The notes under the pieces: generated by a model
What the model was told of the DNA's origin: nothing
What the model saw: the letters and a program-made list of their open reading frames with translations, nothing else
The model's database searches: none
Made by a program: the position numbers and the translations under genes
Assembly: GCA_011947345.1 (NCBI GenBank)
Contig: JAAVTG010000359.1
Span: forward strand, 124,001 to 188,000
Source of the DNA: Phytophthora quininea
Lineage: Eukaryota > Oomycota > Peronosporomycetes > Peronosporales > Peronosporaceae
DNA length: 64,000 bases
Direction: 5' to 3'
In this document: in pieces, positions 1 through 11,300 of the stretch
Position numbering within the stretch: the first letter of the stretch is position 1
Layout of the letters: each line of letters begins with the position of its first letter

Positions 1-1007
1 ATCATCGACGGCGTGATCGCCGGCTCAGCGCCGGTCGTCGGTTTTTGGGAGACCCGGACCACCCTGCCGACACGGAAGGGTTTAACCGCGTGGTGACGTT
101 CGACATGTCGGAAGACGCGGGGTCGGCACCAAACTGCATCCCGAACGCAAGACGAGCGTTGCTGGCTGCCGTGGAGATGGCTCAGACGGAGGAGGGACGA
201 CGACAAGTGGCGAAACTTTTCCGACTATGCGATGAGACCTCGCTGCAATCGCCGGAAGATATTGTGACGGTGGTTTCTGAGGCTTATGGAGACTTGGCGA
301 TGGGTAATTATCCGTACCCGACGTCGTACATCATGGACGGGAACAGCAACTTGCCGAGCTACCCCATGCGCGTCGCTTGTGAGCCTCTTGCTGGAGACTT
401 TCCCGACGGTGACAAGAAAAGTCTGATCGCTGCATTGCGTGAAAGTGTTGGTGTGTACTACAACAACTCAAAGACTGAAACCTGTTTCTTCCCGACAGGT
501 CCCGCATCCACTGTCAATGGGACTCTCTCATCTGACGAAGAGAAGCAGGCGGAGATCGACAGCAAAGGAAACTTCTGGGGTTATTTGTATTGCGCTGAGC
601 TGTACATGCCTTCAGGTGCCGATGGTGTGAACGATATCTACCCGACAACGCCTGCAAATCTGGAGCAGGATGACGCAGCTTGTGTCGAACAGTGGGGCGT
701 TCACTTGAAGCCTTACTGGGCCCAGACGGAGTACGGCGGCGTGAAAGCTCTGCGTGCTGCCACGAACATCGTCTTCAGCAATGGCAACTTTGACCCGTGG
801 TCGGCAACTAGCGTCCTTGAAGCGCTGTCGCCGTCTGTGGTCACCGTCCCTGTTCCTGGCGGAGCGCACCACCTCGACTTGTTCTTTTCGCACCCTCTCG
901 ATCCCCTCGCAGTTACGAAAGCCCGACAGACCGAGTTGGCCTATATTCGCAAGTGGGTCGACGAGTTTTACGCCTACAAACGTCAACTCGCCCGAGTCGA
1001 GCTGTAA
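1..1007 (+). CDS. S28 serine carboxypeptidase (prolylcarboxypeptidase/DPP2-like), 3' part
   Basis: C-terminal portion of a secreted or lysosomal S28 peptidase, which cleaves next to proline. The gene starts upstream of the window. The first bases read IIDGVIAGSAPV, the conserved stretch just after the nucleophile serine in S28 enzymes (the serine itself is outside). The catalytic Asp lies in NGNFDPWS and the catalytic His in GGAHHLDL near the C-terminus, as in the family. The frame breaks at the T5 run at 42-46: the N-terminal motif is in frame 1, while everything from about 47 onward is in frame 3; one more T would join them. The stop is at 1005-1007, and the neighbouring kinase gene converges on it. 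Family assignment is firm; the precise peptide specificity is not. Confidence 0.88.
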   Translation, partial: HRRRDRRLSAGRRFLGDPDHPADTEGFNRVVTFDMSEDAGSAPNCIPNARRALLAAVEMAQTEEGRRQVAKLFRLCDETSLQSPEDIVTVVSEAYGDLAMGNYPYPTSYIMDGNSNLPSYPMRVACEPLAGDFPDGDKKSLIAALRESVGVYYNNSKTETCFFPTGPASTVNGTLSSDEEKQAEIDSKGNFWGYLYCAELYMPSGADGVNDIYPTTPANLEQDDAACVEQWGVHLKPYWAQTEYGGVKALRAATNIVFSNGNFDPWSATSVLEALSPSVVTVPVPGGAHHLDLFFSHPLDPLAVTKARQTELAYIRKWVDEFYAYKRQLARVEL

Positions 1008-1110
1008 TTGCAGCACGCGGTAGCGCGATTTTGTGAACTCGTTTTTGCTGGAGTTGTTAATTCACCGTGTTTGCTTCAAAACTGCGGGGTTGAATTACGT
1101 TTAGGCTGGA

Positions 1111-3086
1111 CTAGTAGCCCCGCGCGTCGTTATCGCGGCGGGTATGCTGCGGCAACGCGCCGGTGCGTAAGGAGCTATGTGATGTCTTTGGAGGTACGTA
1201 TTGCCCTTGAGCGCCTGCCACTCTCGACATGATATTGCCTGATGTCATGTTGCTGCCAGTAGACGAGCTCTTCTTGGACCCGATCCAGCCTGCGCCATGA
1301 CTGTAAGGATGCGAGTTTTTCCCAGTCCTTTTGGGCGAATACGTGTCCACAGGGAGAGTGCCCGCTCCAAACCCGTTCTTGTGGCTTCGCTTTGACGATG
1401 TTTGCTGCCCTCCATACGGGTTTTTCATGTATGTGGATGGTGGAGGCTTTGGAGACGGCGAGTTGGTCGAGTACGGATGGACAGCAGCACCTCCAGTGGG
1501 GCCTCCTAATCGACTGCCGTGTGAGGTCATGGAAACTCGGACGTTGTCGTGCAGACCGATATACGTCATGTGCTCGATGGAAATGGGCTGTCCGTAGCTT
1601 GTCGGTGCGTGGTGCTCGGAAATCGGGGGCACGGAAGCCCCGGACGGCACCATCATCAGCTTCTTGTTTTGGCTGAAGATTGGACTGGTGCTGCCATTGT
1701 CAGCTCCTGTGCTGCTACTACTGCTGTTAATCGTCGCTGTGCTTGCAGTGGAGCTCGAGCTGGATGAACTACCCATCGCCCCTTGCAACGTGGGTAGATG
1801 ATACCCACCTCCAACGGTATTCGAACCGAAACCAATTCCTGGCGGTGTTTTCCCGCTACTGTTAATATTGTCGCCGAATAACCCGATCGCCTTCTCCTTC
1901 TTGGATTGAGCGTTGACCACAGGCGCGAAGAAGAGTTTGTTCTGCGATTTGGATGCGTCGGATGCTGTTGGGATAGCGGTCACATGCGGGTCGTTAAAGT
2001 TTAAGGAGTTCGCCATTGGGGTCGGCATCACTGGAGCAGGTCCCCCACAGCTCCCCGCGAGGGTTTACGCGCACGCTTTTTCCTAATGGTGGCTGTGTCG
2101 TTGAGATCGCGTGCGATCGCCTCCTGCAGCTCCGCCTCGAACGTTTCGTGCGAGTTCTCGAAGAATGGATGCTTGAGCAACTCCGCGCATGTCCAGCGGT
2201 CCAGTGGCTCGTCAACGATGGTCTGCCGCAGAAAGTCAAGCGAGACTTTATCCAAATTCGGGAACCGTGTCTCCAACGGCTCGAGATCGGACGCCTGCGG
2301 CAACTTCACGCCGACGTAAAGCGCATTCTTCCGAAACAGCTCCTGTTGCCTCGACGTGATGTGCCCGAGACAGCGAATAATGTGGTAGAGCTGGTCGATG
2401 TCCGAGTCTCCCGGAAACAATGGTAACCCTGTTGCAATCTCGGCAAACATGCAGCCAATCGACCACACGTCCACTGCCTTGCCGTACGAAACATCCCCAA
2501 CCAGAAGCTCAGGGGCACGATACCATCGGGTGGACACATATTCCGTGTACTTGGCGCCTGCAGACGCCAGAGGCCGTGCAAAGCCAAAGTCGCAGAGCTT
2601 GAGCACTCCGTTCCGAGATACGAGCAGATTTTCCGGCTTGATGTCTCGATGGATGATGTTGTGCTGGTGGCAGAAGTTGATGGCGCGTACCAGCTGCCAC
2701 ATGAGTCTCTTGAGCGTGCCAGGGTCCAGTCCATCCGGATGCCGCTCGATCTCCTCGAGGATGGTCTTTTCAACGAACTCGAAGACGAGGTAGAGCTTGC
2801 CTTTCATCCGGAAGACCTCGAGCAAGTTGACGATGTTCTCGTTCTTGAGCTGCTTGAGGATTTTGATCTCGCGGAGTGCCGTCTTCTTGACCTGCTCGTC
2901 GTCGTCGGACTCTTTGAACTTCTTGATCGCGACGATCTGGCCAGTGACCTTGTGCCGGCACTTGAGCACCACGCCGTACGTCCTGCGCAGCGCAGAAAAG
3001 TATCGCTTGTCAGATCCATACTATACCAAGAATGTTGCTTGTGCTCACCCTTCGCCGATCGTGCCCAGACTCTCATAGTTCTCCAT
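1111..3086 (-). CDS. CDKL-type (cyclin-dependent kinase-like) protein kinase with low-complexity tail
   Basis: Serine/threonine kinase of the CMGC group. Exon 1 (3086-3049) encodes MENYESLGTIGEG, the start of the glycine loop. A 66-nt GT-AG intron (3048-2983) follows, and exon 2 begins at 2982 with TYGVVLK. Visible motifs are VAIKKF, HRDIKPENLL, DFG and an activation loop TEYVSTRWYRAPE, the T-x-Y signature of CDKL kinases. The kinase frame reaches TGA at 2028. A Ser/Gly/Lys-rich tail of about 300 residues lies in another frame from about 2046 to 1111. One extra base in the C5 run at 2042-2046 joins them into 636 codons with an exact stop, so I read it as one protein. CDKL kinases act in cilia and flagella in other eukaryotes. 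An independent small tail gene is the less likely alternative. Confidence 0.85.
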
Positions 3087-3497
3087 CCGACCCAATCAAT
3101 CGCAGACGACACGAGCGCCGCAGAAGGAAGTGCCACCCGAGGCAAGTCACTCCGCTGACGCCTTTCCTGGCAAAAGACGATAGTTCGTTTTCCAGTATTT
3201 CCGTCCGCCAGCATCCATGGTATTGATAGCCTTCCGCCACTAGAAGAAGGCCGCCGCTAAAATTATCAAGGTTTTGACGCGCTACGGACGGTGGGGAACG
3301 TGATTAAGGTTCGTCGTTGTGGCTTGACAGCTATCACGTCCGAGAGCATAACTGCAAACGTCTTATCCGTCTGGGAGAATCGCGCTTTCATGCCATCGCT
3401 GTGAAAGTTGGCCGTGGTGAAGGTGCTTCCTTCCATGGGCGAGTCACGCGTGACTTATCGCTGGATCTTCAAGGGTCACAATCGATAGAAGCACGCA
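3087..3497. promoter_or_regulatory. Shared intergenic region of the CDKL kinase and the ENO4-like gene
   Basis: This 411-bp non-coding gap separates two divergently transcribed genes, so both promoters must lie here. Both neighbours belong to families tied to flagella in other eukaryotes, which makes co-expression plausible. I cannot identify a core promoter element with confidence. Confidence 0.5.
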
Positions 3498-5244
3498 ATG
3501 CCGCAGCAGCAAGATCCTCGCGATGACCTGGACGACGACGATGAAGAGGAGGAGGGCGACCAAGTTCGCGAGCGAGACTTGGTGGAGGCATACGTGGCCG
3601 AGCACTCGCTGGAGTCGTCTCTGAACGACGTCATCAACCAGGTGGTGGCCAGTCGACCCGAAGATCCGTTCCTCATGATGTCTTCCCTGCTGTACGCGCG
3701 GGCGACGGCCAAGCGCGGCATCTTCTACGTGGAGGTGTCTGAAGTGCTAGACGCGTCGGGCGAGCCAACGGTGCTAGTGAGACTCCACACGGGCAAAGGA
3801 GTCTTCGAGGGCTGCTGCTCCGCCGAGACGGGAGGCATCACCGACAGTCAGCACAACCAAAGCGAGATCGGCGACGGAGAGAGTTTCGACAATGGAGCCA
3901 CCTCAGACGTACCAGCTCATAAGCAACGCTATGGCGGTCGCGGGTATGTGAAGATTGCGGCGACCGCGCAGGAGCTGCTGATGGAGAAACTTGTCAACAT
4001 GGAGCCTACCGACCAGAGCGCGCTCGATGACGTTCTGCTGGGGCTTGAGTCGGCGGTGGGGCGCAACGTGAGTCTCGCGACGTCGCTGGCAATCTGCCAG
4101 GCAGGGGCTAAATACACCGATATCCCTCTGAGAGATTACGTGGCTCGCTTGCTGGAGCTCCCGCCCGAGAATTTGTGCGTCCCGATGCCGCTCTTCAGCG
4201 TCGTCAACGGTGGCAAATACGCGTCCAACAAACTGTACGCGCAGGAGATTTTGCTGATGCCAACCAGCGCTGCTAGCTTTGCAGACGCACTGCAGATCGC
4301 TGTGGAGTTCAACACTGCACTGCGTTCGCAGCTGGAGACTCGTGGGGTTGGCTTTATAAATCGTGGGGCATTTGGCGGGTTCGCTCCGCAGCTTCAGACT
4401 TTAGCAGAAGTTTTCCAGGTGCTGCGAGCTGCACTGGATGACGTCAAAGCACGACTCGAAGACCCCGATGCAAATGCAATCTCCTCGCGAGCGCGTCTCC
4501 GCTGCTGATCGATTTCGGTGTGGATTTTGCTGCTTCAGAGTATGTGGTGGCTTCGCAACATGCTTCCGACGCCGCAGGACAAAACGAGGAGGACGATGAC
4601 GTGCCTCGTTCGTTCATTTACAATACGGACCGGTGGGTGTCTGGATCTGGCGGGTCTCTCAAAACAAGCGACGAGATGCTCGACATTGTTCGCAGCAGCG
4701 TCAAGGAGTTGGAGATTACGACTGTCGTGGATCCGTTCGATGGTGGGGACTTGAAAAGCTTCACCGCCTTAAACAGTATCGAGAATGACAACGACAGAAA
4801 TGTTGTGGCTCCAGGAGAGCCTGCAGACACAGGATCCGCTGACAAAGCAGCTTCCAATGACGTTGGTCTTGGTGGTGACCCGAATTGTCGAGTACAAATC
4901 GTCGGCCGGTCGGCCGTGGAGCGACACGGACTCGCAGCGTTAAGCGAGGAACGAGCCTGCAACACAGTGCTGCTGGTGATGAAGCAATTCCCAACGGTGT
5001 CACGACTATTGCAAGCTGTCACAAATGCGCAGCATCTCGGGTTCGCTGTCATGTTAGGGGCGTCTGCGGGCCAGTTGAAAGACACCGCGTGCTCACTGCA
5101 ATCGCGACGGGGGCAGGCATCGGCCAAGTCAAGTTTGGCGGCGTGCAAGCGGCTGAGTGTCTCGATAGATACCGCCGTTTGCTGCTGGCTAGCAAAGAAC
5201 CCGGCGCGCCACCTTTTGTTGGCACTGGAGCTTTTCGACGATAA
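3498..5244 (+). CDS. ENO4-like enolase family protein, probably non-catalytic
   Basis: Enolase-fold protein of about 582 residues, similar in layout to animal ENO4, a sperm-flagellum form. After an acidic N-terminus, a helical segment at about residues 25-70 resembles the Dpy-30/RIIa type docking module. The enolase N-domain (VLDASGEPTVLVRLHTGKG) and C-domain (VVNGGKYASN, GGFAPQL, GVDFAASEY, VDPFDGGD) follow. Catalytic residues are lost: the usual VGDD metal ligand reads VGRS, the lysine of LLLKVNQIG reads Val (VLLVMKQFP), and HRSGE reads GASAG, so glycolytic activity is unlikely. Two frame breaks, near 4493 and near 5088, each restored by one base (the second alternatively by losing a CG pair), give 583 codons ending at 5242-5244. 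The start at 3498 precedes the acidic leader. Confidence 0.78.
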
Positions 5245-5323
5245 ATTGTTCTCGGGTCAACCAACACCTTTGATAAGACAAACCATGTATTTTTTTATTA
5301 CAGGCCACAGTGTTTCTTCTCAG

Positions 5324-8300
5324 TTAGTCATCGTCTGCCAACGATTCCTCTAAGTCAAAAGACTCCTCCAGGTAATCATCACCGGCGCTTTCGTCGAGAG
5401 TATTAGGCGTTGTCGTTGTAGTTATTGCTTGTCGTACTGGTGAGCTCGCGTCGAAAGAATCGTCCAGATAGTCCTGCTCCGTATCACTGATGCTGTCATC
5501 CAGTCTGATTGCTGGCACCGTGTCGCTTGTCAGTCGTACGTGAGATGATATGGGGTTTCCAGGGGTTGTACAGCTGCGTGGGGGTGCGAGGAAGGAGCGA
5601 GATTAGCCCTGTCTTCATTACGCGACCCTGTGGAAGCCTCGCCAAACTCGTCTTCATCTCGAGATTGAATGGATGTCACTCCGAAGTCGTCATCTACCTG
5701 TAAACGGGTCAACATTTCAAACTCATCGTCGGCTTTGCTCAGAAAAGTTTCGCCAAACTCATCATCGTGGCCTCCTTGTGACTGAAGCGAGCTTTCTCCA
5801 AATTCAACCTCGTTGTCGTCGTCGTCGGTATAGCGTCTAGTAAAGCGGCTAATATTTAATGCACCCTTCTGTTGCAGCTTCGCGTGAGCGTCGCTATGCT
5901 CCAGTAAAAGTCGCTCAATCTCGTCTTCATCTCCAAACTCGTTGCTCTCGTGTGACTGAACAGAAGTCTCGCTAAAGTCATCGGATCTGGACGCCAATTT
6001 GTTCGAAAGCGAAGATATTCTCCTGTATCGAATTCACCACGAGACCGATAGCCTGTTGAGGTAGTTTCGACACCACTCCCAGCTCTCATAGGAATCGATA
6101 TCTCATCGAAATCATCATCATCATCCCCACGAGATTCTAGTGACGATTCTCCAAGCTCCACGTCACCGTCATCAACGAAAGACCTAGTAAACTTGTTGTA
6201 CAAGTTTTGACGCGGTAGGTTTGCAGTGTTGAGAGTGCTGTATTCCAGAAGTAATCGTCCAACTTCATCATGCGAACTCGTCCAAATCAGCGCCAATATC
6301 TTCGTCTCCATACCCGCGGTCCGCATTCCGAATTGACTTTTCGATAAACTCGCCTGAGCTATCACTACGTGATTGAAGCGATGCCTCACCGACTTCGCTA
6401 TCAACGTCGTGAGATCGGTGTAGAGCCGACCGCAACTCGGTTCTGGGCTGCGACCGAACGGACGTAGCGGCGGCGACACCTTCATCTCCACCGTGCAGAG
6501 GCAGCGAAGTCTCGCCGAACTCGTCGTCATCGCCCGAACGGATCGATGCCTCTCCAAACTCGTCCTCGTCGTGAGACCGGTTTACCGCGGCGCGTAAATC
6601 GGTTCTTGTCTGCGCCCGGATGGCAGCGCTACCGACAGGAGCGTCGTCACCGTCACCGTCGCGCGACTGAAGCGAGGTCTCGCCGAACTCGTCGTCCTCG
6701 CCCGACCGAATGGAAGAATCGCCAAACTCCTCCTCGTCGTCGTGAGACCGGTGTAGAGCCGACCGCAACTCGGTTCTGGGCTGCGACCGAACGGACGTAG
6801 CGGCGGCGACACCTTCATCTCCGCCGTGCAGAGGCAGCGAAGTCTCGCCGAACTCGTCGTCATCGCCCGAACGGATCGATGCCTCTCCAAACTCGTCCTC
6901 GTCGTGAGACCGGTTTACCGCGGCGCGTAAATCGGTTCTTGTCTGCGCCCGGATGGCAGCGCTACCGACAGGAGCGTCGTCACCGTCACCGTCGCGCGAC
7001 TGAAGCGAGGTCTCGCCGAACTCGTCGTCCTCGCCCGACCGAATGGAAGAATCGCCAAACTCCTCCTCGTCGTCGTGAGACCGGTGTAGAGCCGACCGCA
7101 ACTCGGTTCTGGGCTGCGACCGAACGGACGTAGCGGCGGCGACACCTTCATCTCCGCCGTGCAGAGGCAGCGAAGTCTCGCCGAACTCGTCGTCATCGCC
7201 CGAACGGATCGATGCCTCTCCAAACTCGTCCTCGTCGTGAGACCGGTTTACCGCGGCGCGTAAATCGGTTCTTGTCTGCGCCCGGATGGCAGCGCTACCG
7301 ACAGGAGCGTCGTCACCGTCACCGTCGCGCGACTGAAGCGAGGTCTCGCCGAACTCGTCGTCCTCGCCCGACCGAATGGAAGAATCGCCAAACTCCTCCT
7401 CGTCGTCGTGAGATCGGCGTAGAGCCGACCGCAACTCGGTTCTGGGCTGCGACCGAACGGACGTAGCGGCGGCGACACCTTCATCTCCGCCGTGCAGAGG
7501 CAGCGAAGTCTCGCCGAACTCGTCGTCATCGCCCGAACGGATCGATGCCTCTCCAAACTCGTCCTCGTCGTGAGACCGGTTTACCGCGGCGCGTAAATCG
7601 GTTCTTGTCTGCGCCCGGATGGCAGCGCTACCGACAGGAGCGTCGTCACCGTCACCGTCGCGCGACTGAAGCGAGGTCTCGCCGAACTCGTCGTCCTCGC
7701 CCGACCGAATGGAAGAATCGCCAAACTCCTCCTCGTCGTCGTGAGACCGGTGTAGAGCCGACCGCAACTCGGTTCTGGGCTGCGACCGAACGGACGTAGC
7801 GGCGGCGACACCTTCATCTCCGCCGTGCAGAGGCAGCGAAGTCTCGCCGAACTCGTCGTCATCGCCCGAACGGATCGATGCCTCTCCAAACTCGTCCTCG
7901 TCGTGAGACCGGTTTACCGCGGCGCGTAAATCGGTTCTTGTCTGCGCCCGGATGGCAGCGCTACCGACAGGAGCGTCGTCACCGTCACCGTCGCGCGACT
8001 GAAGCGAGGTCTCGCCGAACTCGTCGTCCTCGCCCGACCGAATGGAAGAATCGCCAAACTCCTCCTCGTCGTCGTGAGACCGGTGTAGAGCCGACCGCAA
8101 CTCGGTTCTGGGCTGCGACCGAACGGACGTAGCGGCGGCGACACCTTCATCTCCGCCGTGCAGAGGCAGCGAAGTCTCGCCGAACTCGTCGTCATCGCCC
8201 GAACGGATCGATGCCTCTCCAAACTCGTCCTCGTCGTGAGACCGGTTTACCGCGGCGCGTAAATCGGTTCTTGTCTGCGCCCGGATGGCAGCGCTACCGA

Positions 8301-11300
8301 CAGGAGCGTCGTCACCGTCACCGTCGCGCGACTGAAGCGAGGTCTCGCCGAACTCGTCGTCCTCGCCCGACCGAATGGAAGAATCGCCAAACTCCTCCTC
8401 GTCGTCGTGAGACCGGTGTAGAGCCGACCGCAACTCGGTTCTGGGCTGCGACCGAACGGACGTAGCGGCGGCGACACCTTCATCTCCGCCGTGCAGAGGC
8501 AGCGAAGTCTCGCCGAACTCGTCGTCATCGCCCGAACGGATCGATGCCTCTCCAAACTCGTCCTCGTCGTGAGACCGGTTTACCGCGGCGCGTAAATCGG
8601 TTCTTGTCTGCGCCCGGATGGCAGCGCTACCGACAGGAGCGTCGTCACCGTCACCGTCGCGCGACTGAAGCGAGGTCTCGCCGAACTCGTCGTCCTCGCC
8701 CGACCGAATGGAAGAATCGCCAAACTCCTCCTCGTCGTCGTGAGACCGGTGTAGAGCCGACCGCAACTCGGTTCTGGGCTGCGACCGAACGGACGTAGCG
8801 GCGGCGACACCTTCATCTCCGCCGTGCAGAGGCAGCGAAGTCTCGCCGAACTCGTCGTCATCGCCCGAACGGATCGATGCCTCTCCAAACTCGTCCTCGT
8901 CGTGAGACCGGTTTACCGCGGCGCGTAAATCGGTTCTTGTCTGCGCCCGGATGGCAGCGCTACCGACAGGAGCGTCGTCACCGTCACCGTCGCGCGACTG
9001 AAGCGAGGTCTCGCCGAACTCGTCGTCCTCGCCCGACCGAATGGAAGAATCGCCAAACTCCTCCTCGTCGTCGTGAGACCGGTGTAGAGCCGACCGCAAC
9101 TCGGTTCTGGGCTGCGACCGAACGGACGTAGCGGCGGCGACACCTTCATCTCCGCCGTGCAGAGGCAGCGAAGTCTCGCCGAACTCGTCGTCATCGCCCG
9201 AACGGATCGATGCCTCTCCAAACTCGTCCTCGTCGTGAGACCGGTTTACCGCGGCGCGTAAATCGGTTCTTGTCTGCGCCCGGATGGCAGCGCTACCGAC
9301 AGGAGCGTCGTCACCGTCACCGTCGCGCGACTGAAGCGAGGTCTCGCCGAACTCGTCGTCCTCGCCCGACCGAATGGAAGAATCGCCAAACTCCTCCTCG
9401 TCGTCGTGAGACCGGTGTAGAGCCGACCGCAACTCGGTTCTGGGCTGCGACCGAACGGACGTAGCGGCGGCGACACCTTCATCTCCGCCGTGCAGAGGCA
9501 GCGAAGTCTCGCCGAACTCGTCGTCATCGCCCGAACGGATCGATGCCTCTCCAAACTCGTCCTCGTCGTGAGACCGGTTTACCGCGGCGCGTAAATCGGT
9601 TCTTGTCTGCGCCCGGATGGCAGCGCTACCGACAGGAGCGTCGTCACCGTCACCGTCGCGCGACTGAAGCGAGGTCTCGCCGAACTCGTCGTCCTCGCCC
9701 GACCGAATGGAAGAATCGCCAAACTCCTCCTCGTCGTCGTGAGATCGGTGTAGAGCCGACCGCAACTCGGTTCTGGGCTGCGACCGAACGGACGTAGCGG
9801 CGGCGACACCTTCATCTCCGCCGTGCAGAGGCAGCGAAGTCTCGCCGAACTCGTCGTCATCGCCCGAACGGATCGATGCCTCTCCAAACTCGTCCTCGTC
9901 GTGAGACCGGTTTACCGCGGCGCGTAAATCGGTTCTTGTCTGCGCCCGGATGGCAGCGCTACCGACAGGAGCGTCGTCACCGTCACCGTCGCGCGACTGA
10001 AGCGAGGTCTCGCCGAACTCGTCGTCCTCGCCCGACCGAATGGAAGAATCGCCAAACTCCTCCTCGTCGTCGTGAGACCGGTGTAGAGCCGACCGCAACT
10101 CGGTTCTGGGCTGCGACCGAACGGACGTAGCGGCGGCGACACCTTCATCTCCGCCGTGCAGAGGCAGCGAAGTCTCGCCGAACTCGTCGTCATCGCCCGA
10201 ACGGATCGATACCTCTCCAAACTCGTCCTCGTCGTGAGACCGGTTTACCGCGGCGCGTAAATCGGTTCTTGTCTGCGCCCGGATGGCAGCGCTACCGACA
10301 GGAGCGTCGTCACCGTCACCGTCGCGCGACTGAAGCGAGGTCTCGCCGAACTCGTCGTCCTCGCCCGACCGAATGGAAGAATCGCCAAACTCCTCCTCGT
10401 CGTCGTGAGATCGGCGTAGAGCCGACCGCAACTCGGTTCTGGGCTGCGACCGAACGGACGTAGCGGCGGCGACACCTTCATCTCCGCCGTGCAGAGGCAG
10501 CGAAGTCTCGCCGAACTCGTCGTCATCACCCGACCAAAGATGTGATGTCGTTTTATCCACTGTCGTTGTCTCTTCTTCCGAGTTATCATTATCTTGTTGC
10601 ATTCGGAGATGCCCTGTTAGCAACTTACTTCTGCTGGGCTGAACCCTTTTTCTAATGCCAGATGATCGTTGTCAAACAAGCTTTCGTTGTCGTCCTCGAT
10701 TCGAGACAAGGCGTCATCAAACAAATTCTTTTGGCCCTCCTCCATTCGGAGTCTCAGAGGTGAGAGATTATTGTCGAACAAACTTTCTTGGTCTTGCCTC
10801 AATTGAAACCTCATCCTCGCTTCATTGTCGTCATCCAGAGCTAATGCACTATGGTGATACAAACTCTCGGCCGATCTTAACTGCTCTTCAGATGGGTCGG
10901 CTGCGCCTTCTTGTATTTTCACCGGCAGCGGAGATAACGCAGCAATTTCAACGGCTTCGTCGCTGTGCTCAGACTGCATGTCTACTTCTTTTGTTCAGCT
11001 CGACTCGAGTAGTTTTCGTTGCCATCGCTCAATTTTGCTAGTAATTCACCTATTGGTCGTATTGCAGTTGGCAAAGTCTTAGCCTGGGGCTGAACGGTCG
11101 AACTAGATACTTCCACGGCATTTTCCTCGTTTGCTCGGAAAGATTCTTCTTCTTCTGATAAACTGGCAGAGCTGTCCTCGTTATCCGATCGCAAATTTGC
11201 TTCAAATAAACCGTCCCGCTGTGTCGCTCTTGGTTGTGCGTCGCAGCTATCACTGTTTGCTGCATCTGAATCACCAGGAAGAGTGGCAAGGTCACCAGTG

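Noticed and set aside
6546..10589. Regularly spaced 84- and 102-codon open frames every 333 bp on both strands
   Set aside because: They are other-frame shadows of the tandem repeat and simply repeat its period; the long minus frame with the acidic EFG motifs is the coding one.
6268..10623. EFG motifs as nucleoporin FG repeats
   Set aside because: FG nucleoporins have FG/GLFG spaced by uncharged residues; here each is in a fixed acidic EFG(E/D)xS context within a 111-residue unit.
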